35,138 nt of DNA, from assembly GCA_016840125.1 (NCBI GenBank), contig JAEOSY010000087.1:1-35138 (forward strand). The letters run 5' to 3'. The notes below the pieces were generated by a model. That model did not search any database, was not told where the DNA came from, and saw nothing but the letters and a program-made list of their open reading frames with translations. Origin of the DNA: Candidatus Helarchaeota archaeon. GTDB taxonomy: Archaea > Asgardarchaeota > Lokiarchaeia > Helarchaeales > HEL-GB-A. This document shows positions 14,747 to 22,627 of the stretch, piece by piece (within the stretch, counting starts at the first letter, position 1; each line of letters starts with the position of its first letter). A program made the position numbers and the translations under genes.

Positions 14747-16534
14747 ATGCAATACAAAATCTCTACAAATAGAATTGATGCAAGAGGTACCGCATATTAT
14801 ATTCATGAACCGCAAATAGAAATGGACTTTAAAGCGATTGTTCAATATTTAAGTTCGAATCCATGGGATAGCTGGATGGTGGGTGAATTTTTAACATTTT
14901 TTTTTGTTGAAAATAAAGAATTAGTTCATAAATTAATTATACTTGATCAAGTTCCAAACATGAAAGACTCACTAACATCGTTTCTAGGATTATCAGGTAT
15001 TGATCTTTACATAGCCATCTCACTAATTGAATGGTTTCTGTTAGAGATCGGTGCTTCAATCGGAAAATCATTAGAATCATCTGATCAACGGTTTCAATAT
15101 TTGCCCCCTTCCCTACGAAGAATGTATGATTTAAAATTAAAGGATTCAATTGAAGTTTTCGCTCTACTTAAAGCTATTAATTCTATTGTTGGCTGTTTGG
15201 ATACCGAGTTCATCCATCAATTGCGGCAGCATGACAAGAAGAGATTATTAACATTATCAAAAACTCTTGCTGGAGCTGAGTTAAACCGAAAATTTACACC
15301 AATTAAAGCTCTTCAAAAGCGGTTTATTGAAAAAAGAGATTTTAACAATTACACCTCTATTAGAGAAGCTTCAATTACAGAAACAATAAGCCGATTTAAG
15401 AAGGAGAATCTTCTCGAAAAGATTGGGACTAAAATGAGTTCAATTAAAGAAACAGAATATCATTTTGGTAGCTATCATTATCAATTAAAAAGAAAATTGG
15501 ACTTAAAAATAGATAACTTAGATATTTCAGCATATGGAGACGTTGACGCTTTTGGAAAAGGGGTATCCAAAGAAATTTCGTGGGCTTCAATGGCTGCTGA
15601 GGCGGTTGAAAGGTATTCTGCAATAATGGGAATTCCAGATTGGCCCGATTGTTATGTTGAAGATTTAAATTATACTTTAAGTACACTTACAGATCTTGAG
15701 AAAAGTGGTGAAATGGAGGGCTATAGTGTTCTAAATCCAAATGATATGAACTTGGTTGTTCCTTATAAGAATGAGGAAACATATTGGGTTAGGGGGAGTG
15801 ATACAAAAGGTAAGTCCATCTATGTATTAGCAGAAGCTGTTTTTTTTCCCTATCTACAGGACAAACCTAGATTTCGGGTGGGATTATCGAATGGACTTGC
15901 CTCTGGAAATACGTTGGAGGAAGCAAAATTACATGCGTATTATGAAATATTGGAAAGAGATGCTAAACAGTGTAATATGGGATCAGGAGAGCTTTTTATT
16001 TTAAAATCAAACGGGTCTACTCTTGTAAATCGAATTTTAAATCATTATAATAAGCAAAGAATCCCCGTTTTTATAAGGGATATAACAATGGAGTTAGGGA
16101 TACCTTCTTATCGGTTATATGTTTATTCAAAAGATGGCAGGAACTATACCTCCTGTGGAATTAGTTTAGATGGGCAGGAGGCATTACTTCGGGCTTTCGG
16201 AGAATTGAATCCTAATGTCACGTGGGCTATTGAAACAGAAAACTTATTACACGATTTTCCGACAAGTTCGCTTTCTTGGTCTGAGTATGATCTGGCCACT
16301 CTACCTAATTTCTCATCAGGAAATGTAAAAGAAGATTTACGCTTACTAGAACAGCTTTTTGAACTTAATAAGATAAATGCTTATACAGTGAATCTCACAG
16401 TTAAAAAGCTTGGATTTCCTGTTATAAGGGCAATAATCCCCGGGTGGGAACACGAATTTCTCTGTCATAATAACAGCAGATTCTTTTCTCACCTATATAA
16501 AGCACTCAAATATAAAAGTACTCTAATTCCCTAA
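14747..16534 (+). CDS. YcaO-domain protein with N-terminal helical domain
   Basis: About 595 residues. YcaO enzymes use ATP to activate amide backbones, making azolines, amidines or thioamides in peptides and proteins, including thioglycine of methyl-CoM reductase. Counted from the TTG at 14702, the ATP/Mg motifs are present: SWASMAAEAVERYSA (293-307; Glu300, Glu303), LASGNTLEEAKLHAYYEILE (399-418; Glu415, Glu418) and EALLRAFGEL (493-502). FPVIRAIIPGWEHEF closes the domain. The proline-rich C-terminus of azoline-forming YcaOs is absent. Residues 16-240 are an extra, mostly helical region of unknown function. No TfuA, E1-like or ocin-ThiF partner gene is adjacent. I prefer the ATG at 14747 (or GTG 14735): a TATA-like sequence at about 14692-14701 makes the TTG at 14702 too close to the promoter. 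Confidence 0.85.
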   Translation: MQYKISTNRIDARGTAYYIHEPQIEMDFKAIVQYLSSNPWDSWMVGEFLTFFFVENKELVHKLIILDQVPNMKDSLTSFLGLSGIDLYIAISLIEWFLLEIGASIGKSLESSDQRFQYLPPSLRRMYDLKLKDSIEVFALLKAINSIVGCLDTEFIHQLRQHDKKRLLTLSKTLAGAELNRKFTPIKALQKRFIEKRDFNNYTSIREASITETISRFKKENLLEKIGTKMSSIKETEYHFGSYHYQLKRKLDLKIDNLDISAYGDVDAFGKGVSKEISWASMAAEAVERYSAIMGIPDWPDCYVEDLNYTLSTLTDLEKSGEMEGYSVLNPNDMNLVVPYKNEETYWVRGSDTKGKSIYVLAEAVFFPYLQDKPRFRVGLSNGLASGNTLEEAKLHAYYEILERDAKQCNMGSGELFILKSNGSTLVNRILNHYNKQRIPVFIRDITMELGIPSYRLYVYSKDGRNYTSCGISLDGQEALLRAFGELNPNVTWAIETENLLHDFPTSSLSWSEYDLATLPNFSSGNVKEDLRLLEQLFELNKINAYTVNLTVKKLGFPVIRAIIPGWEHEFLCHNNSRFFSHLYKALKYKSTLIP

Positions 16535-16573
16535 GTAGTGGAATTAAATAAAAAAAGAGAAAAGATTTTGAAT

Positions 16574-17341
16574 TTATTCTAAATACATCAAGAATGATTC
16601 AATTTTTCGATCCATGCCCTCTTTCCAAGGTAATTCGTGTAGTTCTTTCGATTCCTTTTTGGCTTCCTCTAGATATTTAGCGGGATCTTTTATCCACCAA
16701 TCCAACCATTCCTTCACTTCTGTGAAAGATTTCCGTTCTCGTTTAAATGAAGTAATGGTGATCTCGACTTCTAATAGACCGGTACCTTCAAACTCGATGA
16801 GATAATCTTCTGAAAATTCCTCGCCTGCAGCCATCTGTAAACCATGTAAAAAATACGGGTTACCAATTAAGACTATTGCATCCTTTTTTTCTTCAATTTG
16901 AGGATCAAAATAAAGCCCATATTCACCACCCTCTGATTTGGTCTTCAGAATATTGGCGAAATTAAAGTATAGATAAGGATTTTTACCGGACTTATCCGCA
17001 ACGTAGAATTTCAGTTTTTCATGGGAAAATTTAAGTGATTTGAAGTTTAGTTTCAGATCGGCGCTTTTAGGTGCAAATTCGATTGAGATCTGTTCAATCA
17101 TTAAATTCATTCGTCCAATATTCCTGAAAATCGCGCTACCCTGCAAAAGCTTAGTTCCCTTAGCTGATTTCTGTGTATGACTCTTTGTTATTTCAATATT
17201 AGTCATTAGTTCCTCTTTTCTAATCTGTCTCAATGCCCATTCAGTGCGAACTGCTCTAAATGAGCCGTAGATACCCAAAACAGTTGCTACCAAACCTAAG
17301 ATCATTCCTATTAGTCCTAAATCTACTTGCATCTTCTTCAC
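16574..17341 (-). CDS. Single-pass membrane protein with a soluble beta-rich domain, unknown
   Basis: 255 residues. One clear hydrophobic helix near the N-terminus (GLIGMILGLVATVLGIYGSF, residues about 9-28) anchors it. Residues 45-215 are a strand-rich soluble domain with segments such as FRNIGRMNLMIEQISIEF and GLLEVEITITSF, suggestive of a beta-sandwich. The last 40 residues are a charged, Trp-containing helical region (VKEWLDWWIKDPAKYLEEAK). The annotated GTG at 17341 and the ATG at 17332 are both possible starts. It lies tail to tail with the YcaO gene, 39 bases apart. No family recognised. Confidence 0.65.
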   Translation of the reverse strand: MKKMQVDLGLIGMILGLVATVLGIYGSFRAVRTEWALRQIRKEELMTNIEITKSHTQKSAKGTKLLQGSAIFRNIGRMNLMIEQISIEFAPKSADLKLNFKSLKFSHEKLKFYVADKSGKNPYLYFNFANILKTKSEGGEYGLYFDPQIEEKKDAIVLIGNPYFLHGLQMAAGEEFSEDYLIEFEGTGLLEVEITITSFKRERKSFTEVKEWLDWWIKDPAKYLEEAKKESKELHELPWKEGMDRKIESFLMYLE

Positions 17342-17438
17342 GTCTACTTAGCATTTATTAAAAGTTTAATTATATAAAATCCGATTGTGTTTGGTTAAAT
17401 CATTTGAAGTTTGTTGATTATAAATGCCATCCCCCTTC

Positions 17439-17957
17439 TCATACTTTATGTTCATTAATCCTCCTTTTAGATTGAAAAAATAAGTTTAGCTCATACATTA
17501 GGGTTTGGTTTAGGTTTTCTGGGGGGCATTGTTTATATTTCTTACATTGGTTTGCAATTAATTTTGGGAGGTATTCATTCTCAAGCGCTATTATTTTTGA
17601 TAAAAGAAGTAGATCTGCCCGCCTTAATGGAATATTCGCCCAGCCAGAGTAATGTGAACTCGCCAGAATAATACAAATCTTCTGTTCTTTGTTCCCACAA
17701 ATTTGATTACAATCTAAACAGAGATTTGCAATAAAATATACTGCTCCACTTATTAAATCAATTTCAAGTTTACCGTAATCCTTATTTACAGTAACTTTTT
17801 GCGTTTCTAAATTTGTGTTGAGATCCAATTCCTTCAGGATTTCATATAATAAATCTCTATCATCGCATTTTTGATTCATAATAATACATCCAGTTCCTAA
17901 TGTATTTCGTGCTAAGAATTCATACAAAATTTTTTCTCCTCTTTTGGAAATATTCAT
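17439..17957 (-). CDS. Cys-cluster protein, downstream member of a tandem paralogous pair
   Basis: Up to 172 residues. The conserved core is CLDCNQICGNKEQKICIILA followed by HYSGWANIPLRRADLLLLSK, giving CxxCxxxC and a fourth Cys nine residues later, likely a zinc or Fe-S site. It aligns along almost its whole length with the upstream neighbour (same Cys spacing, GW(A/T)N, LLxLSK, C-terminal FFQ/YFQ-KRR). The ATG at 17957 overlaps the end of that neighbour by 38 bases; the ATG at 17879 (MNQKCDDRD) is an alternative that starts where the paralogues begin to align. No known family comes to mind; function unknown. Confidence 0.65.
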   Translation of the reverse strand: MNISKRGEKILYEFLARNTLGTGCIIMNQKCDDRDLLYEILKELDLNTNLETQKVTVNKDYGKLEIDLISGAVYFIANLCLDCNQICGNKEQKICIILASSHYSGWANIPLRRADLLLLSKIIALENEYLPKLIANQCKKYKQCPPENLNQTLMYELNLFFQSKRRINEHKV

Positions 17958-18300
17958 GTAATTCCTGATGGAGACGGGAGATTAGGATAGATGGAGGACA
18001 TTTTTGCGATTCAACCAATTGAAATCGAATTTGAGACGGAATGTAATCAATCGCAAGAGCTACCGATTTTGAAAGAATAAGTAAATCCAAGTTAGTTAAT
18101 CTGCTATTTGTCCAGCCAGGACATGATTTATCCGCAAGAACAATACACAAACTACGCGGTTTTTCTCCGCAATGTAAAGAACACTTGTTACAAGAATTGG
18201 ATGTAAAAGAAACATTTGCATTTATTAAATTTATTTTAAATGTCCCATATTCATTAATGACAACAATTGCATTTCTTTCTTTATCAACTTTGAGGTTCAA
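17920..18300 (-). CDS. Cys-cluster protein, upstream member of the pair, 5' end decayed
   Basis: The open frame from a TTG at 18300 gives 126 residues with the core CNKCSLHCGEKPRSLCIVLA and CPGWTNSRLTNLDLLILSK. Homology to the downstream paralogue continues upstream of the TTG: the in-frame translation INQKSRDRDLFHEILSELNL (to about 18351) matches its MNQKCDDRDLLYEILKELDL. No ATG, GTG or TTG exists in that part; the frame is open to 18402 but begins with Ile codons. So either translation starts at the internal TTG, giving a shorter protein, or the gene has lost its start. The Cys residues are all kept, which argues for recent decay or continued function. Confidence 0.55.
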   Translation of the reverse strand: MNLKVDKERNAIVVINEYGTFKINLINANVSFTSNSCNKCSLHCGEKPRSLCIVLADKSCPGWTNSRLTNLDLLILSKSVALAIDYIPSQIRFQLVESQKCPPSILISRLHQELHEYFQKRRKNFV

Positions 18301-18402
18301 TTCACTCAGGATTTCATGAAATAAATCTCTATCGCGGCTTTTTTGATTGATAAAAAACCACCATTTTCTATATCTTTTTCTTATTATGATCTTATTCTGA
18401 AT
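18301..18402 (-). pseudogene. Startless 5' extension of the upstream Cys-cluster gene
   Basis: In frame with the gene ending at 17920 and homologous to the N-terminal region of its paralogue up to about 18351. Just upstream of the ATC at 18349-18351 the DNA still resembles the paralogue if a one-base gap is allowed, and the shifted frame (ENGGFFINQK against GTGCIIMNQK) then fits before it meets a TAA. This suggests a one-base deletion in the old N-terminal region. Confidence 0.45.
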
Positions 18403-18545
18403 TTAACGCAATTTCAAACATTTAAGTTGTTGGTGCTTTAAAAACCTTCTAAAACGCGGATTATCTATTCGATCTATAGAGATCATCCGTTTGATGAACA
18501 GTAATACTTTAAAAAAACAAAAAAAAAGAGAAAATAAATTTACTT

Positions 18546-19250
18546 TTAGTAGTCTAGTTGTACTAATAGGTAGCCTACAAGAAGTACGACACCGCTAGCA
18601 GGGTGAATTAACATGAAAAATGCCAACCCAACACCCAACGTGAGCCACCACTCATAAGGAATTGCCACATCAAAAATCGCAAGGATTAAAAGTACGGCAA
18701 GCCCAATACCAACATAGCACCAGACGCTTAAAAAACCCCAGGTTAGAATTGAAGTGGCAATGCCCATTCCTGAACCTACGAGTAGAATAAACTTTGAATC
18801 AATCATATTTAATTTTTCAGGAATCAAATGCCATTCAATAAATCCACCTAATGCGACTAATAAGCCACCCCAATACAAGGTAGTACCGAGTATAGACAGA
18901 TTCCCAATAGCGTATAAGATGAGATCCATTGCTAACACACCGCCACCAATAGCAAGCAATAACCACCATTCATAAGGGATCTTTATGTCAAGATTTAACT
19001 CAACAACATTAATCACAAGAAACAAGATGATCCCAGCTACAAGATTTATTATTCCAGCAACGATTTCCAATGAATATGGTCCAATTCCATTGCCTTGTAA
19101 ATATCGGATACCTTCACAAATCATTATTAAGCAGCCAATGAATGCCACGAGCTTTGGTGCGGGGATGTCTACTTTTGGAGATTCGCCCGGAGATTCGCCC
19201 GGAGATTCGCCCGGAGATTCGCCCGGAGATTCGCCCGGAGATTCGCCCAT
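18546..19250 (-). CDS. Multi-pass membrane protein with N-terminal GESP repeats
   Basis: 234 residues. After the initiator Met come six exact GESP tetrapeptides (residues 2-25), then PAPK and about seven to eight hydrophobic helices. The membrane part has an internal duplication: IPYEWWLLLAIGGG in the first half and IPYEWWLTLGVGLAF in the second, each preceded by an Asp-Ile/Asp-Val strand, suggesting two equivalent halves of about 100 residues. GGAGG is 13 bases before the ATG. The repeat tail is hydrophilic, would sit on one side of the membrane, and contains evenly spaced Ser and Glu. No transporter family signature is recognised. Confidence 0.7.
   Translation of the reverse strand: MGESPGESPGESPGESPGESPGESPKVDIPAPKLVAFIGCLIMICEGIRYLQGNGIGPYSLEIVAGIINLVAGIILFLVINVVELNLDIKIPYEWWLLLAIGGGVLAMDLILYAIGNLSILGTTLYWGGLLVALGGFIEWHLIPEKLNMIDSKFILLVGSGMGIATSILTWGFLSVWCYVGIGLAVLLILAIFDVAIPYEWWLTLGVGLAFFMLIHPASGVVLLVGYLLVQLDY
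19177..19248. repeat. Six perfect 12-bp tandem repeats encoding GESP
   Basis: Unit GGAGATTCGCCC (plus strand), six identical copies without a mismatch, in frame at the start of the membrane-protein gene. Identity at synonymous positions points to recent slippage expansion; copy number is probably variable between strains. Confidence 0.95.
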
Positions 19251-19632
19251 TTTTCTTCACAATCCTCCATTTATTATTCTTTTTTAAACTCTTTTTATAA
19301 ATAAATGAGTTATATGTAAATTCCTTTATTGGGCTTTTTAAGTATATATTTCATTTTTGTATAATTAATTTAATATTTATTTGAAGAAATAGTCAGTATA
19401 GGTTTTATGATGGCAAAGCTGGAGAGATTCGAGTCACAACCACCGCAAAATAACCGAAAAATTGGGGTAAAAGGAATTCTATTAAGTATTTTGTAGGACT
19501 AGCTTCTATTTGGACTCACCGTGAATAAATTATTGAGCATTAGAATAAACTTATTTGAGGGATGATTGTGTGCCAGTTTAAAAAGCATTTTCCTCAAATA
19601 ATTTTATTAAAGAAATTTAACATCTGTAGCTT
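19251..19632. other. Intergenic region between divergent genes
   Basis: 382 bases of AT-rich DNA. The left part would hold the promoter of the GESP membrane protein, the right part that of the crotonase. One 29-codon ATG frame (19407-19496, plus) is present but has no recognisable features. The only clear structure is the inverted repeat at 19551-19601. Confidence 0.7.
19551..19601. promoter_or_regulatory. 10-bp inverted repeat upstream of the crotonase gene (possible operator)
   Basis: TTATTTGAGG (19551-19560) and CCTCAAATAA (19592-19601) are perfect complements with 31 bases between them, ending 31 bases before the ATG at 19633. Each half has the look of a regulator half-site, and the long spacer would suit a looped or doubly bound repressor. 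It could also form a weak hairpin in the leader. Confidence 0.4.
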
Positions 19633-20466
19633 ATGAAATTCGAACAATTAATTTACGAAGAGAAGAATCAAGTCGCTTGGATAACTCTGAATCGTCCAAA
19701 AGTTATGAACGCCCTGAGTATGCAGCTGTCCGATGAGATTGTTGCAGCTACTGAGCTAGTACGGCAATCAACAGATCTAAAGTTTCTGGTAATCAAAGGT
19801 GCGGGAGACAACTTTTGCGTAGGGGATGACATCACGGAAATGATCAAGTGGGGGAACGCGAATGACATCATGCGTCGGGCACGGTATTACCAAAACATGG
19901 CGAATCAACTGGAAGAACTCGATAAGATAACCATCGCAGCAGTTGATGGCTATGCGGTTGGTGGGGGGCTCGAAATTACTATGGTGTGCGATTTTGTTAT
20001 TGCAACGGAGCGCGCTCAATGGGGTATGCCTGAGGTAGATGTTGGAATTACACCGGGCTGGGGTGGTACCACCCGTTTAGCCCGATTGATTGGGCGGCGT
20101 AGAGTGAAGGAAATTAACTTAATTGGGGCAATACACAGCGCCCAACGAGCTGTCGAATGGAATCTTTGGAATCGCGTAGTTCCCAATGATCAACTGGATG
20201 CTGAGGTCAATAAATTACTTGATGTACTTCGGATAAAAAATCACCAAGGAATGCGCCAACTGAAATTCATTATCAATCGTGGAGTGGAATGTGATCTTTA
20301 TACAGCCCAAGGGTTTGAAGCGCTTTCTGGTGGATTAACTGGAGCGGTGAGTGGGCAGTGGCGTATTAAAGATGCCGACCGAGGTAAAGGTGTAATTGGA
20401 TTCACTGAAAAGGATAGTCTCTGGAATAGGCGGCGGCGTATAGCAAAAGACTTTTGGACTGATTAG
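19633..20466 (+). CDS. Enoyl-CoA hydratase/isomerase (crotonase) family
   Basis: 277 residues. The oxyanion-hole motifs are DNFCVGDDITEM (59-70) and DGYAVGGGLEI (105-115); the two catalytic Glu are Glu114 (GGLEIT) and Glu134 (MPEVDVG), 20 residues apart as in mitochondrial enoyl-CoA hydratase (144 and 164). ITPGWGGTTRLARLIG and the Trp-rich C-terminus fit a trimeric crotonase. It would hydrate 2-enoyl-CoA in fatty-acid or amino-acid breakdown. No Shine-Dalgarno site is obvious. It converges on the SatP-like transporter gene. A second crotonase lies at 29.4-30.3 kb. Substrate chain length is not known. Confidence 0.9.
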   Translation: MKFEQLIYEEKNQVAWITLNRPKVMNALSMQLSDEIVAATELVRQSTDLKFLVIKGAGDNFCVGDDITEMIKWGNANDIMRRARYYQNMANQLEELDKITIAAVDGYAVGGGLEITMVCDFVIATERAQWGMPEVDVGITPGWGGTTRLARLIGRRRVKEINLIGAIHSAQRAVEWNLWNRVVPNDQLDAEVNKLLDVLRIKNHQGMRQLKFIINRGVECDLYTAQGFEALSGGLTGAVSGQWRIKDADRGKGVIGFTEKDSLWNRRRRIAKDFWTD

Positions 20467-20498
20467 AGGAGGTTCTCTGAAAAAGACCCTATGCGGTT

Positions 20499-21104
20499 TC
20501 AAGTTTGCTTTGGATCCCAAATAGGTTTTCCAAGAGGTAAAACTATGCGTCCTGCCATGGTATTCAACAGGACTGCACCAGCCCCATAAAAGGAGCTTGC
20601 GGAAAGACAAATTAGAAAGATACCAACAATCTCAGTCGGTACGCCAGCTAATATGCTTAAAACTAGCGCGCCTATTGCCAAATCGATGAAAATGAGTATG
20701 ATAACTAATACTTTATTCGTCATCAATGATGCCACAGTCATTAGTAGACTAAAGATAAGAAAGCCAATGAGCCCAGCAGCATAGTGCGTCATATCAAATG
20801 CCACACCGGTGAATGCAGGGATGTATAATGTAAGCGCTACTGAATACCATAGCATAGCGTAGAGTGTGAAGGCGGTTCCCCCAAAGATGTTTTTTCGTTT
20901 AAAGTCAATGACTCCCGCTATTAATTGAGCCGTTGCTCCGAGGAAAATAGCCCAAGGTATCATTAAAGATTTAGCTACGCTTGATCCTATACCTAAATCA
21001 GTCAGTCCTAAAACTAAGGTTGCTACAGCTAAACCGATCAGCCCTAAGGGTGCAGGATCAGTTAGTGGTGGAGGTGGATCTGGTGTCTCTTTTTTTTCTA
21101 CCAT
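20499..21104 (-). CDS. SatP/GPR1/FUN34 (YaaH) family acetate-transporter-like protein
   Basis: 201 residues with six hydrophobic helices. The DPAPLGLIGLAVATLVLGL segment near residue 16 is the NPAPLGL signature of the family, which moves acetate and succinate with protons or acts as a hexameric acetate channel. The FxLYAMLWYSVAL segment in the third helix also fits. AGGAGTGA precedes the ATG. Placed next to a crotonase, it may take up or release the short acids made or used in acyl-CoA metabolism, but that link is by position only. Confidence 0.85.
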   Translation of the reverse strand: MVEKKETPDPPPPLTDPAPLGLIGLAVATLVLGLTDLGIGSSVAKSLMIPWAIFLGATAQLIAGVIDFKRKNIFGGTAFTLYAMLWYSVALTLYIPAFTGVAFDMTHYAAGLIGFLIFSLLMTVASLMTNKVLVIILIFIDLAIGALVLSILAGVPTEIVGIFLICLSASSFYGAGAVLLNTMAGRIVLPLGKPIWDPKQT

Positions 21105-21184
21105 TCATTTCACTCCTATTTGACTCAAAAAGTAATCACGTTTAAAATAAATAACTGTAATTATCGCTCATTAATCAAGCGAAA

Positions 21185-21443
21185 TCAAATCGATTTAAGT
21201 ACATCTTTCACGACTTTTTCCATTGGTTTGTCTTCGTACAAGCATTGATAAATTATAAGCAATTAATTCCTCAGAGAGTTTGAGGTCATGTAGAAACTGG
21301 GGATTTTCATGCGTCTCATTAATATTTTTGGCGGTCTCTTTCTCAAATGCCCAAATTTTTACATCGTAGCCTTTCTCCGCTAATAAATTTCCCAGCGTCG
21401 TCCCCCAGCTGCCAGCGCCTATGATACTGATTCTGTATGGCAT
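21185..21443 (-). pseudogene. gpsA: NAD(P)-dependent glycerol-3-phosphate dehydrogenase (gpsA) remnant with internal deletion
   Basis: The first ~65 codons encode MPYRISIIGAGSWGTTLGNL with the GxGxxG dinucleotide fold (Gly9, Gly11, Gly14), then NPQFLHDLKLSEEL, a clear GpsA N-terminus. The frame then runs into unrelated sequence and stops at 21195. In the next frame, about 21185-21252, the translation YQCLYEDKPMEKVVKDVLKS then Ile-stop matches the GpsA C-terminus. The middle ~230 codons are missing, so a large deletion has joined the two ends out of frame. GpsA makes sn-glycerol-3-phosphate, the backbone of bacterial and eukaryotic lipids. The product cannot be active. Confidence 0.8.
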
Positions 21444-21576
21444 AGAGATTCCCTCTCCATAAACGGACCACTGCGTATTTAAATTTGGTTATTCAAACCA
21501 AGAGCTATTAAATAATCTCAATAAATAAATTAGATACTTGTAGTAAATCTGAAAAATATAGAAAACCAGCTTACAC

Positions 21577-21583
21577 AGGTGAT
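21577..21583 (+). promoter_or_regulatory. Shine-Dalgarno site (AGGTGAT) of the methyltransferase gene
   Basis: AGGTGAT five to six bases before a TTG at 21588; the GTG at 21579 lies inside the site, which argues for the TTG. Confidence 0.45.
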
Positions 21584-21587
21584 TAAA

Positions 21588-22589
21588 TTGACATCGGATA
21601 CCCAAAAGAAACAAAAGCGCCCAAAAGACATGCAGCATCTAATTAAAATATTAAATACGTTTCAAGAATTTCATTTAATTTCGGCAGGTATTCAGCTAGG
21701 TATTTTTGATTTTTTAGAAAAAAAGAAATTTAAAGCAGAAGAAATTGCTAAGACACTTGGCTTTGAAAAAGAATTGACCAAGGTCTGGTGTGAAGCTGCT
21801 ACAGCTTGTGGATATTTGGAAAAAGATCATGATAAATTCTATCTGTCAAGGTGGAGTAAATATTACCTCATTTCTAATTCACCCACTTATATTGGGTACT
21901 TATGTAAATATACAAAAATCATCTATGAAGCTCACTCTGACCTTGAAGCCAGATTTAGAGGAAATCGCCCATTAATGGAAACGCAACACGCTATGAATAC
22001 AGTGGAATCGGTCGCTCCAATTGCAAAATTAGCGGTTCCCATTTTAATGCAGGAAATATCCATTTTAAGAAAGAAATGTCATATTTTAGATTTGGGCTGC
22101 GGCCTTGGAACTTATTTGATAAACTTTGCATTAAAAAATCCTGAATTAACTGGTGTTGGAGTGGATGGAGGCTGGATAGCTGCTATAGTCTACGAAGCTA
22201 GGAAATTGGTAGAAGAAAATAACCTGCAAAATAGGATTAAAATTAAATTAGCAGACGTTTTGGAACTTAAATTGAATGAAAAATTCGATGTCATTTTTAT
22301 GAGTGGATTTTTACAAGCATTTAACCCAAAAAAGGCTCTCAAAATATTAAAAAAATCCAAATCTTGGTTAAAACCAAACGGAATCCTTATTTTACAAGAG
22401 ATGTTACTTGATGAAGAACGAATAAGTCCGAAATCTAACATGTTATTGAATTTCCTTCTTCATCTAGAAACACCAGACGCAGGACTTTTTGACTTTAAAC
22501 AATTAAAACAATTATTACTTGAAGCCCAGTTCTCCGAAATAAGACGAATAGATTTGCTCCCTCAAATAACACATATAATTGCTTCTTAG
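21588..22589 (+). CDS. SAM-dependent O-methyltransferase-like protein with N-terminal winged helix
   Basis: About 333 residues. Residues 15-95 form a dimerisation/winged-helix domain (FQEFHLISAGIQLGIFDFLE, then FKAEEIAKTLGF and a YxLSRWSKYYL wing), as in plant and bacterial small-molecule O-methyltransferases. Motif I, ILDLGCGLGTYL (about 166-177), binds SAM; VGVDGG is motif II and FDVIFMSGFLQAF covers motif IV, with the helical C-terminus complete. The usual catalytic His of O-methyltransferases (in FLHHWSD) is not evident (FLQAFNPKK), so the chemistry may differ. The TTG at 21588 is favoured by AGGTGAT; the ATG at 21630 is an alternative. Substrate unknown. Divergent from the gpsA remnant. 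Confidence 0.75.
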   Translation: MTSDTQKKQKRPKDMQHLIKILNTFQEFHLISAGIQLGIFDFLEKKKFKAEEIAKTLGFEKELTKVWCEAATACGYLEKDHDKFYLSRWSKYYLISNSPTYIGYLCKYTKIIYEAHSDLEARFRGNRPLMETQHAMNTVESVAPIAKLAVPILMQEISILRKKCHILDLGCGLGTYLINFALKNPELTGVGVDGGWIAAIVYEARKLVEENNLQNRIKIKLADVLELKLNEKFDVIFMSGFLQAFNPKKALKILKKSKSWLKPNGILILQEMLLDEERISPKSNMLLNFLLHLETPDAGLFDFKQLKQLLLEAQFSEIRRIDLLPQITHIIAS

Positions 22590-22627
22590 AGTTGTTTTAT
22601 AAAAGTGGAAATAAAAAAAAAGGCGGA

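Noticed and set aside
18985..19287. Plus-strand frame with GDSP repeats
   Set aside because: It is the antisense shadow of the six GESP repeats; the minus-strand frame has the membrane helices, the internal duplication and the upstream GGAGG.
19425..19450. A GAGATTCGAGTC stretch resembling a tRNA T-loop
   Set aside because: The five-base stems on either side do not pair, and no acceptor, D or anticodon arm can be drawn around it.
19407..19496. 29-codon ATG frame in the intergenic region
   Set aside because: No Shine-Dalgarno site, no recognisable sequence feature, and such short frames are expected by chance.
21182..21198. The 17-base sequence AAATCAAATCGATTTAA also occurs at 33681-33697
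   Set aside because: It is AT-rich and low in complexity; one copy lies in the gpsA remnant tail. A chance match is about as likely as a real repeat, and no element boundary is seen at either site.
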